Origin: Desulfatibacillum aliphaticivorans DSM 15576
GTDB taxonomy: Bacteria; Desulfobacterota; Desulfobacteria; Desulfobacterales; Desulfatibacillaceae
DNA: 64,000 nt
NCBI RefSeq assembly: GCF_000429905.1
Contig: NZ_AUCT01000013.1
Coordinates: 62,001 to 126,000, forward strand
Reading direction: 5' to 3'
The notes under the pieces are model-generated. The model saw only the letters and a list, made by a program, of their open reading frames with translations. It was not told the DNA's origin and did not search any database. Position numbers and translations under genes: made by a program. This document shows, piece after piece, positions 1-8,604 of the stretch (positions are counted from its first letter, which is position 1; each line of letters opens with the position of its first letter).

Positions 1-1470
1 AATAACGCTGACCTGGGGATTTTGCCATTTTGTTTTAACGCCGGGCCGTTTAAGCCTGTCTTTGATGTAATCCAGGCGCTCCCACGCCTCCTCAATGGAA
101 ATCTGGCGAGCCCATTGAAACGGAGTGTGCGGCTTAGGCACGAACACCCCGATGCTGGCGGTGATGTCGGCTTTCTTTCCGGCCAAATCCTTTAATTTGT
201 GCACCAGGTCCACGATGCCCTGGACGTCTTCCTGGGTTTCCGTGGGAAGGCCGATCATGAAATACAGCTTAATCAGCTTCCACCCCATATAGAAAGCGTC
301 GGAAACGGTTTGAATGATTTCCTCTTCGCTGATGTTTTTATTGATGACGTCCCGCAAGCGCTGGGTTCCGGCTTCCGGCGCTATGGTAAATCCCGTCTTA
401 CGGACCTTTTTGATCTCTTCCATCAAAGGGCGGGTAAGGGTTCCCGCACGCATGGATGGTAAAGAAACCGCCACCTGCTGCTTGCTGAATTCCTTCATGA
501 TTCCGCTCATGAGCCAATCCAGACAGGAATAATCCCCCACGCTTAAGGACAGGAGGGATATGTCCTCATACCCGGTTTGAGTCAGGGATTTGCGGGCATA
601 CTCCATGAGGTTCTCCGGCGTTCTCTCCCGCACTGGCCTATAAATCATCCCGGCCTGGCAAAAACGGCATCCCCTGCCGCACCCGCGGGAAATTTCCAGG
701 CGCAGCCGATCATGCACCGGATTGGAATAAGGAACGATGGGATCTATAGGGAAATACGTTGCATTTAAATCCGGAATAATCGTTCTTTTGACGGAGCTTT
801 GCTTGCCGGGCTTAGGAGTGAGTTTTTCTGATACTGCGTCAAACTCAAAATGGGAAGGTACGTAGACTCCGCGGATTTCGGCCAGTTTGTCCAGAAGATC
901 GCTTTTTACAGGATTTTCCTTATTTTTCCATTCCAGCCAAGCATCAGCCATTTCGAGGATGGCTTCTTCTCCGTCTCCAATCAATATAGCGTCAAAAAAA
1001 TCGGCAATCGGCTCCGGATTGCAGGCGCACGGACCGCCTCCTATGATTAAAGGTTGATCATCGCCGCGATCTTTAGAGTAAAATGGAATTCCGGACAGAT
1101 TCAACATAGTGAGCATATTGGTGTAATTAAGCTCATAAAGCAGGCTGATTCCTATCCAGTCAAAATCCTTTAAAGGACGATGGCTTTCCAAAGTGAAGAG
1201 ATCAATTTTTTCTTCGCCCAGCAGTTTTTCAAGGTCGTCGTCAGGCGCGTAAACCCTTTCGGCCAGGATGTCTTCCCTGCCGTTTAAAATGCTGTAGAGA
1301 ATCTGAATTCCGAAATGGGAGGTTCCAATTTCATAAAGATCGGGAAAAGCCAGTGCGACCTGCAGTTTAACCTCTTCGGGCGACTTATGGACGGAATTGA
1401 TCTCTGTTCCCAGGTATCTTCCGGGCCTGCGGACCCGGGTCAATATTTTGTCTTTTTCCAGTTTATTCAT
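1..1470 (-). CDS. Radical SAM protein with N-terminal B12-binding-like region (C-terminus outside window)
   Basis: The reading frame opens with ATG at 1470 and runs off the left edge, so only about 490 N-terminal residues are visible. A Cys-x3-Cys-x2-Cys radical SAM cluster (GCGRGCRFC) is encoded near 652-678, and it is preceded by a region of the type that precedes the SAM domain in the B12-binding radical SAM class (LAFPDLYEIGTSHFGIQIL; GGGPCACNPEP). The arrangement matches the widespread TIGR03960 family, an uncharacterised radical SAM protein often fused to a DUF2344 domain; that C-terminal part would lie outside the window. It probably binds a 4Fe-4S cluster and SAM in the cytoplasm. It follows gyrB by 129 bp with a hairpin between them, so it is probably a separate unit. 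The substrate is unknown. Confidence 0.85.
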   Translation of the reverse strand, partial: MNKLEKDKILTRVRRPGRYLGTEINSVHKSPEEVKLQVALAFPDLYEIGTSHFGIQILYSILNGREDILAERVYAPDDDLEKLLGEEKIDLFTLESHRPLKDFDWIGISLLYELNYTNMLTMLNLSGIPFYSKDRGDDQPLIIGGGPCACNPEPIADFFDAILIGDGEEAILEMADAWLEWKNKENPVKSDLLDKLAEIRGVYVPSHFEFDAVSEKLTPKPGKQSSVKRTIIPDLNATYFPIDPIVPYSNPVHDRLRLEISRGCGRGCRFCQAGMIYRPVRERTPENLMEYARKSLTQTGYEDISLLSLSVGDYSCLDWLMSGIMKEFSKQQVAVSLPSMRAGTLTRPLMEEIKKVRKTGFTIAPEAGTQRLRDVINKNISEEEIIQTVSDAFYMGWKLIKLYFMIGLPTETQEDVQGIVDLVHKLKDLAGKKADITASIGVFVPKPHTPFQWARQISIEEAWERLDYIKDRLKRPGVKTKWQNPQVSVI

Positions 1471-1533
1471 AGCAGCTGACGCTAATACTACGTCCGATTT
1501 TCCCCCTCAAACAGGGATCTAAAAAATTACATT

Positions 1534-1565
1534 GGGGGAGACTCAATAAAAATGAGTTCTCCCCC
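1534..1565 (-). terminator. Strong hairpin after gyrB
   Basis: The arms GGGGGAG-ACTCA and TGAGT-TCTCCCCC form a 12-bp stem with a short AT loop, 35 bp beyond the gyrB stop. On the minus strand a T-rich stretch follows after a few bases, and a long A run lies on the other side. It probably ends gyrB transcription before the radical SAM gene. Confidence 0.6.
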
Positions 1566-1599
1566 AAAAAAAAATAATCAAGCGGAATTTCACCTGAAA

Positions 1600-4038
1600 T
1601 CAAATATCCAGCTGGGTGACCTCCAAGGCGTTGCTCTGGATGAAATCCCTGCGGGGCTCCACCTCGTCGCCCATCAACAGGCGGAACATTTCGTCCGTCT
1701 CAATGGCGTCTTCCACCTTGACTTTGACCAGCCGTCTTTTTTCAGGATCCATGGTGGTTTCCCACAGTTGGTCCGGGTTCATTTCGCCCAAACCTTTGTA
1801 CCGCTGCAGGCTGATGCCTTTTTTGGACTCTTCCATCAAGTGATGAAGCAGTTCTTCCTTATTGGGCAGCTCCACTGTTTTTTCTTCGTCTTTGCCCCTG
1901 GACCAAACAACAAAGGCGTCGCCGTTTGCATCCAAGGCTCTTTTGCTGAGCACAGCGCATTTTTGAAAATCGGATGAATAAATAAAACCGCGGCCGATTT
2001 TAATGGGCTCCAGCTTGTCATAGATGGATACTTCGCTGGTGTCGCCCTGCCCTTGGGCTTTGGGAAGCGGGGTGACCATCAACTCGTACACCCGCCGTTC
2101 GTCTGAATAATCCAACTCGCTGACTTCGTATCCCTTGGCAATGAGATTATTCCGAAGCTCAATCATCCTGGCTTCATCCCTGAGTCCGGTCTTGGATATG
2201 ATGCCGGCCTTGATGACTTCTTCCGCCATGTCGGCTGGGATGCCGCGCCTGTCCAACCTCTGCAAAGTAGTGACGTACTCGGTAAGATCGCACAGGAACA
2301 AATACATCTGATGCTCGGCCATGGGTTTGTCTTCGGTGGTTCTCCTGATGCTTCTGGATTCGCAAATGCGCCTCAGGAGGTATTCACTCATTTCCTGATC
2401 GTCTTTCAGGTATTTGGCCGCCTTTCCTTTTCCCACGCGATACAAAGGAGGCTGGGCGATATACAAAAAGCCTTCGTCCAGAATTTCGGGCAATTGACGA
2501 TAGAAAAAAGTCAGCAGCAAAGTGCGGATGTGAGAGCCGTCGACATCGGCGTCTGTCATGATGATGACTTTATGATACCGGATTTTCTTAATGTCGTATT
2601 CCTCGGCGCCCACGCCGGTGCCCAAGGCGGTGATCATATTTTTAATTTCGTCGCTTTGCAAAATTTTGTCGAACCGGGCTTTTTCCACATTCAGGATCTT
2701 GCCTTTAAGCGGCAAAATAGCCTGGAACTTACGATCCCTTCCTTGCTTGGCGGAGCCGCCGGCCGAGTCGCCCTCAACCAGAAACAGCTCTCTCAGCTTG
2801 GGCTCTGAAATCTGGCATTCGGCCAGCTTGCCCGGCAGGGTGGAGTCGTTTAACGCGCCTTTTTTACGAGCCAAATCCCGGGCCCTGCGAGCTGCTTCCC
2901 GGGCTCTGGCGGCTTCCACCGCGCGCATGACCATTTTTTTGGCGATGGAGGGATTTTCCTCAAAGAAGGCGCCCAATTTCTCATTGACCAAACTTTCCAC
3001 GAGGCCTTTTACTTCGCTATTGCCCAATTTGGTTTTGGTCTGGCCTTCAAACTGAGGATCTGGAATGCGGATGCTCACAATAGCTGTCAGGCCTTCGCGA
3101 ACATCGTCGCCTGAAATTTTTGTTTGGGCGTTTTTGGCGACATTATCGCTGGAAGCGTATTGATTGATGGTCCTGGTGAGGGCCGCTTTAAAGCCGATCA
3201 AGTGGCTTCCGCCTTCCGCCGTGTTGATGTTATTGGCGAAGGTCAGGATGCTTTCGGAGAACGCAGTGGTGTATTGCAGGGCCACCTCAATTTCAATATT
3301 GCTTTTGGCGCCAGCCATAAAAATGGGCTTGTGCAGGGTGGTCCGGCTTCTGTTGAGGTATTCCACAAAGGATATGATGCCGCCCTTATACAGGAATTCC
3401 TCTTTCTCCTCGTCGGAGCGTTCGTCTTCCAGGGTGATCTTGATGCCCGCGTTGAGGAACGCCAGTTCACGCAGCCTCTTGCTCAGGATGGCGTACTGGT
3501 AATCCTCATCGGTCATAATGGTGGTGTCGGGCGCGAAGTGGATTTTGGTGCCGCGCTTTTTGGTCTTGCCGATGACCTCAAGCTCGCTGGTTTTCCCTCC
3601 CTTGGAGTAGGTTTGATAATAAATCTCCCCTCCCTGGTAAATTTCCACTTCCAGAAAATCGGACAGGGCGTTCACCACGGAGACGCCGACGCCATGGAGG
3701 CCGCCGGAGACTTTGTACGTCGCGTTGTCGAATTTACCGCCGGCGTGGAGCTTGCACATAACCACTTCCACGGCGGGAATGCCTTCCGTCTTATGCATGC
3801 CCGTCGGGATGCCGCGGCCGTTATCCTCTACGGTGACGCTATTGTCTTCATGAATAGTCACCTGGATATGGTCGCAATACCCGGCCATGGCTTCGTCGAT
3901 ACTGTTGTCCACAACCTCGTAAACAAGGTGATGCAAACCCTCGGTACTGACGTTTCCAATATACATGGAAGGTCTTTTGCGAACGGCTTCCAGTCCTTGT
4001 AGGACCTTGATATTTTCAGCGGTGTATTCTTGTGTCAT
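1600..4038 (-). CDS. gyrB: DNA gyrase subunit B
   Basis: The product is the ATPase subunit of the type II topoisomerase that introduces negative supercoils, acting with GyrA in the cytoplasm. At 812 residues it has the usual length. The GHKL ATP site is visible (EDNGRGIP near residue 71; GGLHGVGVSVVNALS), followed by the transducer region. The TOPRIM motifs are EGDSAGGSAKQGRDR and the metal-binding TDADVDGSHIRTLLL. The C-terminal QRYKGLGEMNP block, which contacts GyrA, is intact. The gene starts 4 bp after the dnaN stop, so the two are cotranscribed and probably translationally coupled; no strong ribosome-binding site is visible at its own start. dnaA and recF are not adjacent, unlike the classical dnaA-dnaN-recF-gyrB order. 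Confidence 0.98.
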   Translation of the reverse strand: MTQEYTAENIKVLQGLEAVRKRPSMYIGNVSTEGLHHLVYEVVDNSIDEAMAGYCDHIQVTIHEDNSVTVEDNGRGIPTGMHKTEGIPAVEVVMCKLHAGGKFDNATYKVSGGLHGVGVSVVNALSDFLEVEIYQGGEIYYQTYSKGGKTSELEVIGKTKKRGTKIHFAPDTTIMTDEDYQYAILSKRLRELAFLNAGIKITLEDERSDEEKEEFLYKGGIISFVEYLNRSRTTLHKPIFMAGAKSNIEIEVALQYTTAFSESILTFANNINTAEGGSHLIGFKAALTRTINQYASSDNVAKNAQTKISGDDVREGLTAIVSIRIPDPQFEGQTKTKLGNSEVKGLVESLVNEKLGAFFEENPSIAKKMVMRAVEAARAREAARRARDLARKKGALNDSTLPGKLAECQISEPKLRELFLVEGDSAGGSAKQGRDRKFQAILPLKGKILNVEKARFDKILQSDEIKNMITALGTGVGAEEYDIKKIRYHKVIIMTDADVDGSHIRTLLLTFFYRQLPEILDEGFLYIAQPPLYRVGKGKAAKYLKDDQEMSEYLLRRICESRSIRRTTEDKPMAEHQMYLFLCDLTEYVTTLQRLDRRGIPADMAEEVIKAGIISKTGLRDEARMIELRNNLIAKGYEVSELDYSDERRVYELMVTPLPKAQGQGDTSEVSIYDKLEPIKIGRGFIYSSDFQKCAVLSKRALDANGDAFVVWSRGKDEEKTVELPNKEELLHHLMEESKKGISLQRYKGLGEMNPDQLWETTMDPEKRRLVKVKVEDAIETDEMFRLLMGDEVEPRRDFIQSNALEVTQLDI

Positions 4039-4042
4039 TATT

Positions 4043-5173
4043 TTACATTCTCATGGGCATGATGACGGACAGATATCTCGGATCTTCAGAGCCTTCCAGA
4101 ATGCAGGGCTTGCTGGAGTCCAGGATATTAACCTTGATCATGTCGCTTTTCATAGGATTTAAAGCGTCCACAAAAAAACGGGGGTTAAAGGCCGCTTCAA
4201 ATGCCCCGCCATTAAAAGCAATGGGCATTTCTTCATTGGAATCTCCCAATTCCGGGTTATTCACGCTTACTTCCAGGCGCTGGGGATCCACCTTGAATCG
4301 GACGGCCCTGTAACGCTCAGAACATAAGATAGACATTCTTTTCAAAATGGAAACAAAAGGCTGCTTTTCAATCTCGAAAAAAGTTTCCAGATCATTAGGG
4401 ATGACCAGATTATAGTCGGGATATTCCCCTTCCACCAGTCTGCCGATGATGGTTTCGGCCTCCTTTTGAATGACGAAATAGTTCTTCTGCACCCCAAGGC
4501 TTATCTTTCCTCCGCCTTCCGACACCCGAAGGATTTCGGTCATCACCTTTTTCGGCAGGATGACTCCCTTGGCGCCGTCAAAAGCAGGCGGCTGCATGCC
4601 TTCGTCCGGTATATAGTCCACCCTGGCCAGGCGGTTGCCGTCTGTGGAAACCATACGCAGGCCGTTTTTCTCCTCCTGGACGATTTTTTCCAGGTACACG
4701 CCTATGAGATGGGGCCGTTTTTCCTCTGAACTCATGCCGCCGGACAGATTGGTTTTTTCGATCATGTCGGCGAACACCAGGGAATCCAGTTCAAAAAGCT
4801 CCATCCCTTCCACTTCAGGCAGTTTTGGAAAGTCATTGGGATCCATGCCGACGATCTTGTATTGGACCTTGTCCTTGAAGATCTGCACCCAGCCGTTTTC
4901 CAGGTCCCGAACATCCACGGTGCCGTGGGGAAACTCCCTGACTATCTCAAACAGCTTTTTTCCCGGAATGGTGATAGTGCCTTCTTCTTCCACTGTGGCT
5001 GGATAATGGCCTTTAAAACCGATTTCCAAATCAGTGGCCACCAAGGTGATGGTGGAGCCCTGGGCAGAGATAAGCACATTGGCTGTGATGGGGAAGGTGG
5101 TTTTTCTACCCGCGATTCCCTGCACTTTTGTTATGCCGTCCAGAAAGATTTCCTTGCTGATTGAAAACTGCAT
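4043..5173 (-). CDS. dnaN: DNA polymerase III beta subunit (sliding clamp)
   Basis: The 376-residue product is the ring-shaped processivity clamp that tethers DNA polymerase III to its template. The three-domain clamp fold is indicated by its length, by the N-terminus MQFSISKEIFLDGITKVQG and by the conserved C-terminal tail SVIMPMRM (the usual MPMRL). The ATG at 5173 has a GGAG ribosome-binding site six bases upstream. It is the first gene of a dnaN-gyrB pair. The gene upstream is a DUF4301 protein, not dnaA, so the replication-initiation cluster is split in this genome. Confidence 0.97.
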   Translation of the reverse strand: MQFSISKEIFLDGITKVQGIAGRKTTFPITANVLISAQGSTITLVATDLEIGFKGHYPATVEEEGTITIPGKKLFEIVREFPHGTVDVRDLENGWVQIFKDKVQYKIVGMDPNDFPKLPEVEGMELFELDSLVFADMIEKTNLSGGMSSEEKRPHLIGVYLEKIVQEEKNGLRMVSTDGNRLARVDYIPDEGMQPPAFDGAKGVILPKKVMTEILRVSEGGGKISLGVQKNYFVIQKEAETIIGRLVEGEYPDYNLVIPNDLETFFEIEKQPFVSILKRMSILCSERYRAVRFKVDPQRLEVSVNNPELGDSNEEMPIAFNGGAFEAAFNPRFFVDALNPMKSDMIKVNILDSSKPCILEGSEDPRYLSVIMPMRM

Positions 5174-5230
5174 GGCGTTCTCCAGAGTGATATTATTTTA
5201 GTTTATTCTAAAAACTTCATAATAAAAATA

Positions 5231-5259
5231 AGGATATTTCATATCTTCAAAAAAAGCAA
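5231..5259 (-). promoter_or_regulatory. Possible sigma-70 promoter of dnaN-gyrB
   Basis: On the minus strand TTGCTT (5259-5254) and TATCCT (5236-5231) are separated by 17 bp, and would place the start site about 50 bp before the dnaN ATG. The surrounding DNA is very AT-rich, so chance matches are likely. Confidence 0.35.
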
Positions 5260-5394
5260 TAGGTCTTTAAAATAATTGAAAATAAATTTTTGAAAATATG
5301 TTGACACCCTTGTGAATCAGGCGCTGAAAAACCGGGGCTTTTGAACAGGAATTTTTTCTTTGTTAATAAGTCCCGATTAATCGTCAATGTTGCC

Positions 5395-5434
5395 GTCCTG
5401 GATTTAAACAGTCCGCAGCCGCCAAATCCAGGAC
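5395..5434. repeat. Perfect 11-bp inverted repeat between DUF4301 gene and dnaN
   Basis: GTCCTGGATTT at 5395-5405 is repeated inverted as AAATCCAGGAC at 5424-5434 with an 18-bp spacer. It lies about 30 bp beyond the stop of the DUF4301 gene. It has no T tract for the minus strand, so it is not a standard terminator; it could be an mRNA 3'-end stem or a protein site. The rest of the 290-bp gap (5174-5463) is very AT-rich and holds no gene or clear DnaA box. Confidence 0.6.
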
Positions 5435-5463
5435 CTTTTACCATAGCATAAAATAAGAAAAAA

Positions 5464-7032
5464 TCATACCTGATGAGACGGAAGAAGGAGGTCGTTTACG
5501 GTTTTAACCGGATTAAAGGAGGCTTTGGACACTTCCACGAAAACCGTGTTCCAGCCCGACATGGACCCGTTCCATAAACCCGGGCGTTCCAGGGCCCTTA
5601 AGGGCCGCCCCTCCAGGGATTTTTCCGAAATAAAAACCGCATCATTATCCACAAAGTCGGTCAGGTCAAACTTGTTTCCCTGATAATCCGTAACTCCGAC
5701 AACCACGTCCACGGGGTTGAAGTGGGTGGACGACGAAAAAATATCCACGGATTTTTGGGATTCCTTATTGATCTGGGCGCTTTCCACGATTTGGATGGTC
5801 GTGGCGCCGTCGTTTCCGCGCACCCAAAAAGGGGCGCCCCCGGGATCGCCCTCGTTTTTAACCATGCCGCAAATCCTGACCGGCCGGTTAAGCAGCTTAA
5901 GGACAGTCTCTCTGGTTGCCTCGGGGGTCAGGCCGTGAAAATGGGATTTCAGGCCGAATAAGTCCGAGACAAAGTCCACGGCTTCGTTAAGCATGGTAAA
6001 ATTGGCGTCCTCCCGGGAAAGCATTCGGATGTATTTGAAAGTCCGGTCCTGGAGGAAGACCATGAAACCGCCCAAGGCCTTTTTCCATCGGGATCTTTCG
6101 GCCTTCAAGCGGTCGGGAACGACGTTGTCAATATTGTTGATAAAGATGATATCGTAATCCAGGGTATTGAGATTTTTCAGCAAGGCGCCGTGTCCGCCCG
6201 GCCGGAACAGAATGTGGCCGTCATCCGTGCGGAAGGGAATATTATCAGGCGTCACGGCTATGGTGTCCGTGGACGGGGATTGGACGGAGAAATCCACCAG
6301 ATATTCCACGCCGATAAAATTTTCATAGGCCCTTTTCAGGGCTTCGAATTTGTCTTTAAAGTTTTCCAGCTGGCTTTGGCTGACCGTATAGTGAATATGG
6401 CAAAAGTGCCCTTGGCTTCTGCCGTATTGGGCGGACTCCACCAGATGTTCCTCAAAGGGGCTGCGCATAAACTCGCCGTAGCGATGGAATTTAATAAGTC
6501 CTTTCGGAAATTGGGAATATCCAAGGCCGGAGACGTCCAGCACCGCGTTTATGATTTCCAGGCATTCTTCGTTGGAATGTCCCGAAGGAACTTTCTTTTT
6601 ATTTACGGAAAACAATCTATGGATCAGCGGGTAAAAGGCGAATTTTCTCAGATTGGAGACAAACCGCAGAATAAAAAGCGCCGTGGGATCCTTTTCTTTG
6701 GCTGCGTCCTCCAAAGCCGGAGCGGTTCCCTTCATTTGCATTTCACGCCAGGCGAACAACTCCTTGAACATCCTGGTGGAAGCTCCTGATGCTGGGATAA
6801 ACTTAGCTATGGAACGGTCCTGCAGGGCTTTATCATAGATTTGGACGAAATGTTCGACCTGGCCGGGCTCCAAAATCCTGATGCCGTCGCCGGCCGTGCA
6901 GGGCCTGACAATATCCAGATAATTAGGCCCTTTCTCAAAGATGGAAAGCTGTCTTTCCATTTCCTCCAAAGAAACTTTTCTATCCTGAAATTGTTGAAGA
7001 TCCTCTTTGGTAAATTGACTCATCCCGGACAT
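5464..7032 (-). CDS. DUF4301 family protein
   Basis: The protein of about 522 residues belongs to the DUF4301 family (PF14134), whose function is not known. Family hallmarks include the N-terminal QFTKEDLQQF stretch, IPASGASTRMFKEL, and a nucleotidyltransferase-like region with FRPGGHGALLKNLN and DIIFINNIDNVVPD. These resemble sugar-phosphate nucleotidyltransferase motifs, so nucleotide or sugar-nucleotide binding is a reasonable inference. An ATG at 7068 is in frame, but a TATAAT hexamer lies immediately before it. The ATG at 7032 has AAAGGA five bases upstream and lies close to where the conserved region begins, so I chose 7032. It stands alone between a divergent gene and dnaN. Confidence 0.8.
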   Translation of the reverse strand: MSGMSQFTKEDLQQFQDRKVSLEEMERQLSIFEKGPNYLDIVRPCTAGDGIRILEPGQVEHFVQIYDKALQDRSIAKFIPASGASTRMFKELFAWREMQMKGTAPALEDAAKEKDPTALFILRFVSNLRKFAFYPLIHRLFSVNKKKVPSGHSNEECLEIINAVLDVSGLGYSQFPKGLIKFHRYGEFMRSPFEEHLVESAQYGRSQGHFCHIHYTVSQSQLENFKDKFEALKRAYENFIGVEYLVDFSVQSPSTDTIAVTPDNIPFRTDDGHILFRPGGHGALLKNLNTLDYDIIFINNIDNVVPDRLKAERSRWKKALGGFMVFLQDRTFKYIRMLSREDANFTMLNEAVDFVSDLFGLKSHFHGLTPEATRETVLKLLNRPVRICGMVKNEGDPGGAPFWVRGNDGATTIQIVESAQINKESQKSVDIFSSSTHFNPVDVVVGVTDYQGNKFDLTDFVDNDAVFISEKSLEGRPLRALERPGLWNGSMSGWNTVFVEVSKASFNPVKTVNDLLLPSHQV

Positions 7033-7130
7033 TCCAATCCTTTCCCTGAGTACAGGCTGCTTTTTCATGATTATACGTTATGTGTATACCATAAAGGTCT
7101 TTTTCAGCCAATAAAAACCGGCCTCAAAAT

Positions 7131-7158
7131 TTGACACCCATAGTGTTGTTCATATATT
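7131..7158 (+). promoter_or_regulatory. Sigma-70 promoter of the phosphoglycerate glycoside operon
   Basis: TTGACA at 7131-7136 and TATATT at 7153-7158 are separated by 16 bp. The predicted start lies about 55-60 bp before the ribosome-binding site at 7221-7227. It is the only good promoter match ahead of the operon. Confidence 0.6.
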
Positions 7159-7266
7159 ATTGGGAATATGATACTTAAATATATATGTTTGAATTTCAGA
7201 CCGTTAAAAAAGTATTAACAAAGGAGGCGCCTTATTTCCGGTTATACTCAGACGCATAAGAATGTC

Positions 7267-8604
7267 ATGACCCTTGAAATCCTGGGGAAACAGGACCGCA
7301 CCAAGCTAAAGGGGCAATTGCGCTACGCGGCCAGAACCAAGAAGCCGGTGTTGGTAATGCCCTGTTTGGCGACTGAGTACACCCTGCCTGAAAACCGGCC
7401 GGTATTTGAAAATATTCTTAAAAATTTACGGCAGGTTAAATATCTTCATAAAATGATTTTCGGCCTGGACGCGGCCAGCTTGGAAGACGCCATGCTGCTC
7501 CGGGACCTTATCAGGCAGTATGAAATCAAGGATGCGTTCATCCAATGGAATTCCGGGCCGGTTTTTTCCAAAATATATGACGAACTGAACGAGGCGGGAT
7601 TCGGCTTGACCGAACCGGGCAAGGGAAAAAACATGTTTCTGAGCTTTGGGTTATCCCTTGCTTTGGGCGCCGGTTCCACGGCTTTGGTGGATGCAGATAT
7701 TCGGAGTTTCAGCAGGGTGCAGTTGGATCGTCTGTTGTATCCTCTTGTGGTTCTGGATTTTGATTTTTCCAAAGCCTTTTACACAAGAATCTCCGAAAGA
7801 AAGCTCTTCGGCCGCGTAACCCGATTGATGCTCAAACCCCTGCTTACCGCCTTAAAACGCCGGTTTGTGGAATATAAAGAATATAAAATGCTGGGTTTGA
7901 TTGATTTTTTGATGCAGTTTAAATACCAGCTTTCCGGGGAAGTGGCCTTTGAGCGGGATCTGCTGCGTAAAATGCGTTTTGCAACCAATTGGGGCGTGGA
8001 AATATTCACTTTGATCGAAGTATATAGAAAGGCGGCCGCGCCGGCCCAGGTGGAGTTTTCAGACGAAGCCTTTGACCACAAGCACCAGATCATCTCCCCC
8101 ACGGATTCGGGCAAGGGCCTGAATAAGATGGCCATAGACATTGTGACCACTCTGATGAACGCCATTGTCAGGGAGGAAGGGCTCGAAATCACGGACACCT
8201 TCTTTCGCGACATAGCCACGACTTATCAGGCGGTGGCCGAAACCAGCATTAAAAACTATTCGTATCTCTCTCGTTTTAACAACCTGATATACGACAGGGA
8301 CCATGAGGAGTTCCTGGTTAAAGAGGTTTTTAAGAATTCTATTCTCCAGGCGGGCGAAATCCTGACCGCCAGATCGCGGGTGGCTGAAAATTTTTTGAAG
8401 GTGGTGCACACTTTTCCGGAATTCAAGCCCTTTTTGGAATCCGGCCTGGCGGACGCCATTCTTTCCATAGAATCCAAGTTGGACAGAAGTATTTTCGAAA
8501 TTCCCCAAACGGTTTCCTGGGAAAGAGTCGAGACAAAAATACCTGATATTTATAATAAATTAAGGATAGCCATAAAAGAAGAGAGAGCCTTCTTTGAGTT
8601 ATAA
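7267..8604 (+). CDS. Glucosyl/mannosyl-3-phosphoglycerate synthase (GT81-type)
   Basis: The product is a retaining glycosyltransferase that probably joins a nucleotide sugar (GDP- or UDP-hexose) to 3-phosphoglycerate, the first step to the compatible solutes glucosylglycerate or mannosylglycerate. The donor-site pattern GKGKNMFLSFGLSLALGAG followed by VDADI (the DxD-type metal motif) and the acceptor region YQLSGEVAFERDLL fit GpgS-like GT81 enzymes. The next gene is the matching HAD phosphatase, overlapping by 11 bp, which supports the role. At 445 residues it is longer than mycobacterial GpgS. The ATG at 7267 has no nearby ribosome-binding site. AAGGAGG at 7221-7227 is instead spaced six bases from an in-frame ATT at 7234, which would add 11 residues. 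Glucose versus mannose cannot be decided here. Confidence 0.8.
   Translation: MTLEILGKQDRTKLKGQLRYAARTKKPVLVMPCLATEYTLPENRPVFENILKNLRQVKYLHKMIFGLDAASLEDAMLLRDLIRQYEIKDAFIQWNSGPVFSKIYDELNEAGFGLTEPGKGKNMFLSFGLSLALGAGSTALVDADIRSFSRVQLDRLLYPLVVLDFDFSKAFYTRISERKLFGRVTRLMLKPLLTALKRRFVEYKEYKMLGLIDFLMQFKYQLSGEVAFERDLLRKMRFATNWGVEIFTLIEVYRKAAAPAQVEFSDEAFDHKHQIISPTDSGKGLNKMAIDIVTTLMNAIVREEGLEITDTFFRDIATTYQAVAETSIKNYSYLSRFNNLIYDRDHEEFLVKEVFKNSILQAGEILTARSRVAENFLKVVHTFPEFKPFLESGLADAILSIESKLDRSIFEIPQTVSWERVETKIPDIYNKLRIAIKEERAFFEL

Noticed and set aside
3124..4002. Long open frame opposite gyrB
   Set aside because: It is a shadow of the gyrB coding frame with no plausible protein features.
5190..5320. 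Possible replication origin beside dnaN
   Set aside because: The stretch is AT-rich, but I see no TTATNCACA-type DnaA boxes and dnaA is not adjacent.
5247..5444. Open frame of 65 codons on the minus strand
   Set aside because: It lies in the dnaN upstream region, has no ribosome-binding site and no family features, and runs across the inverted repeat.
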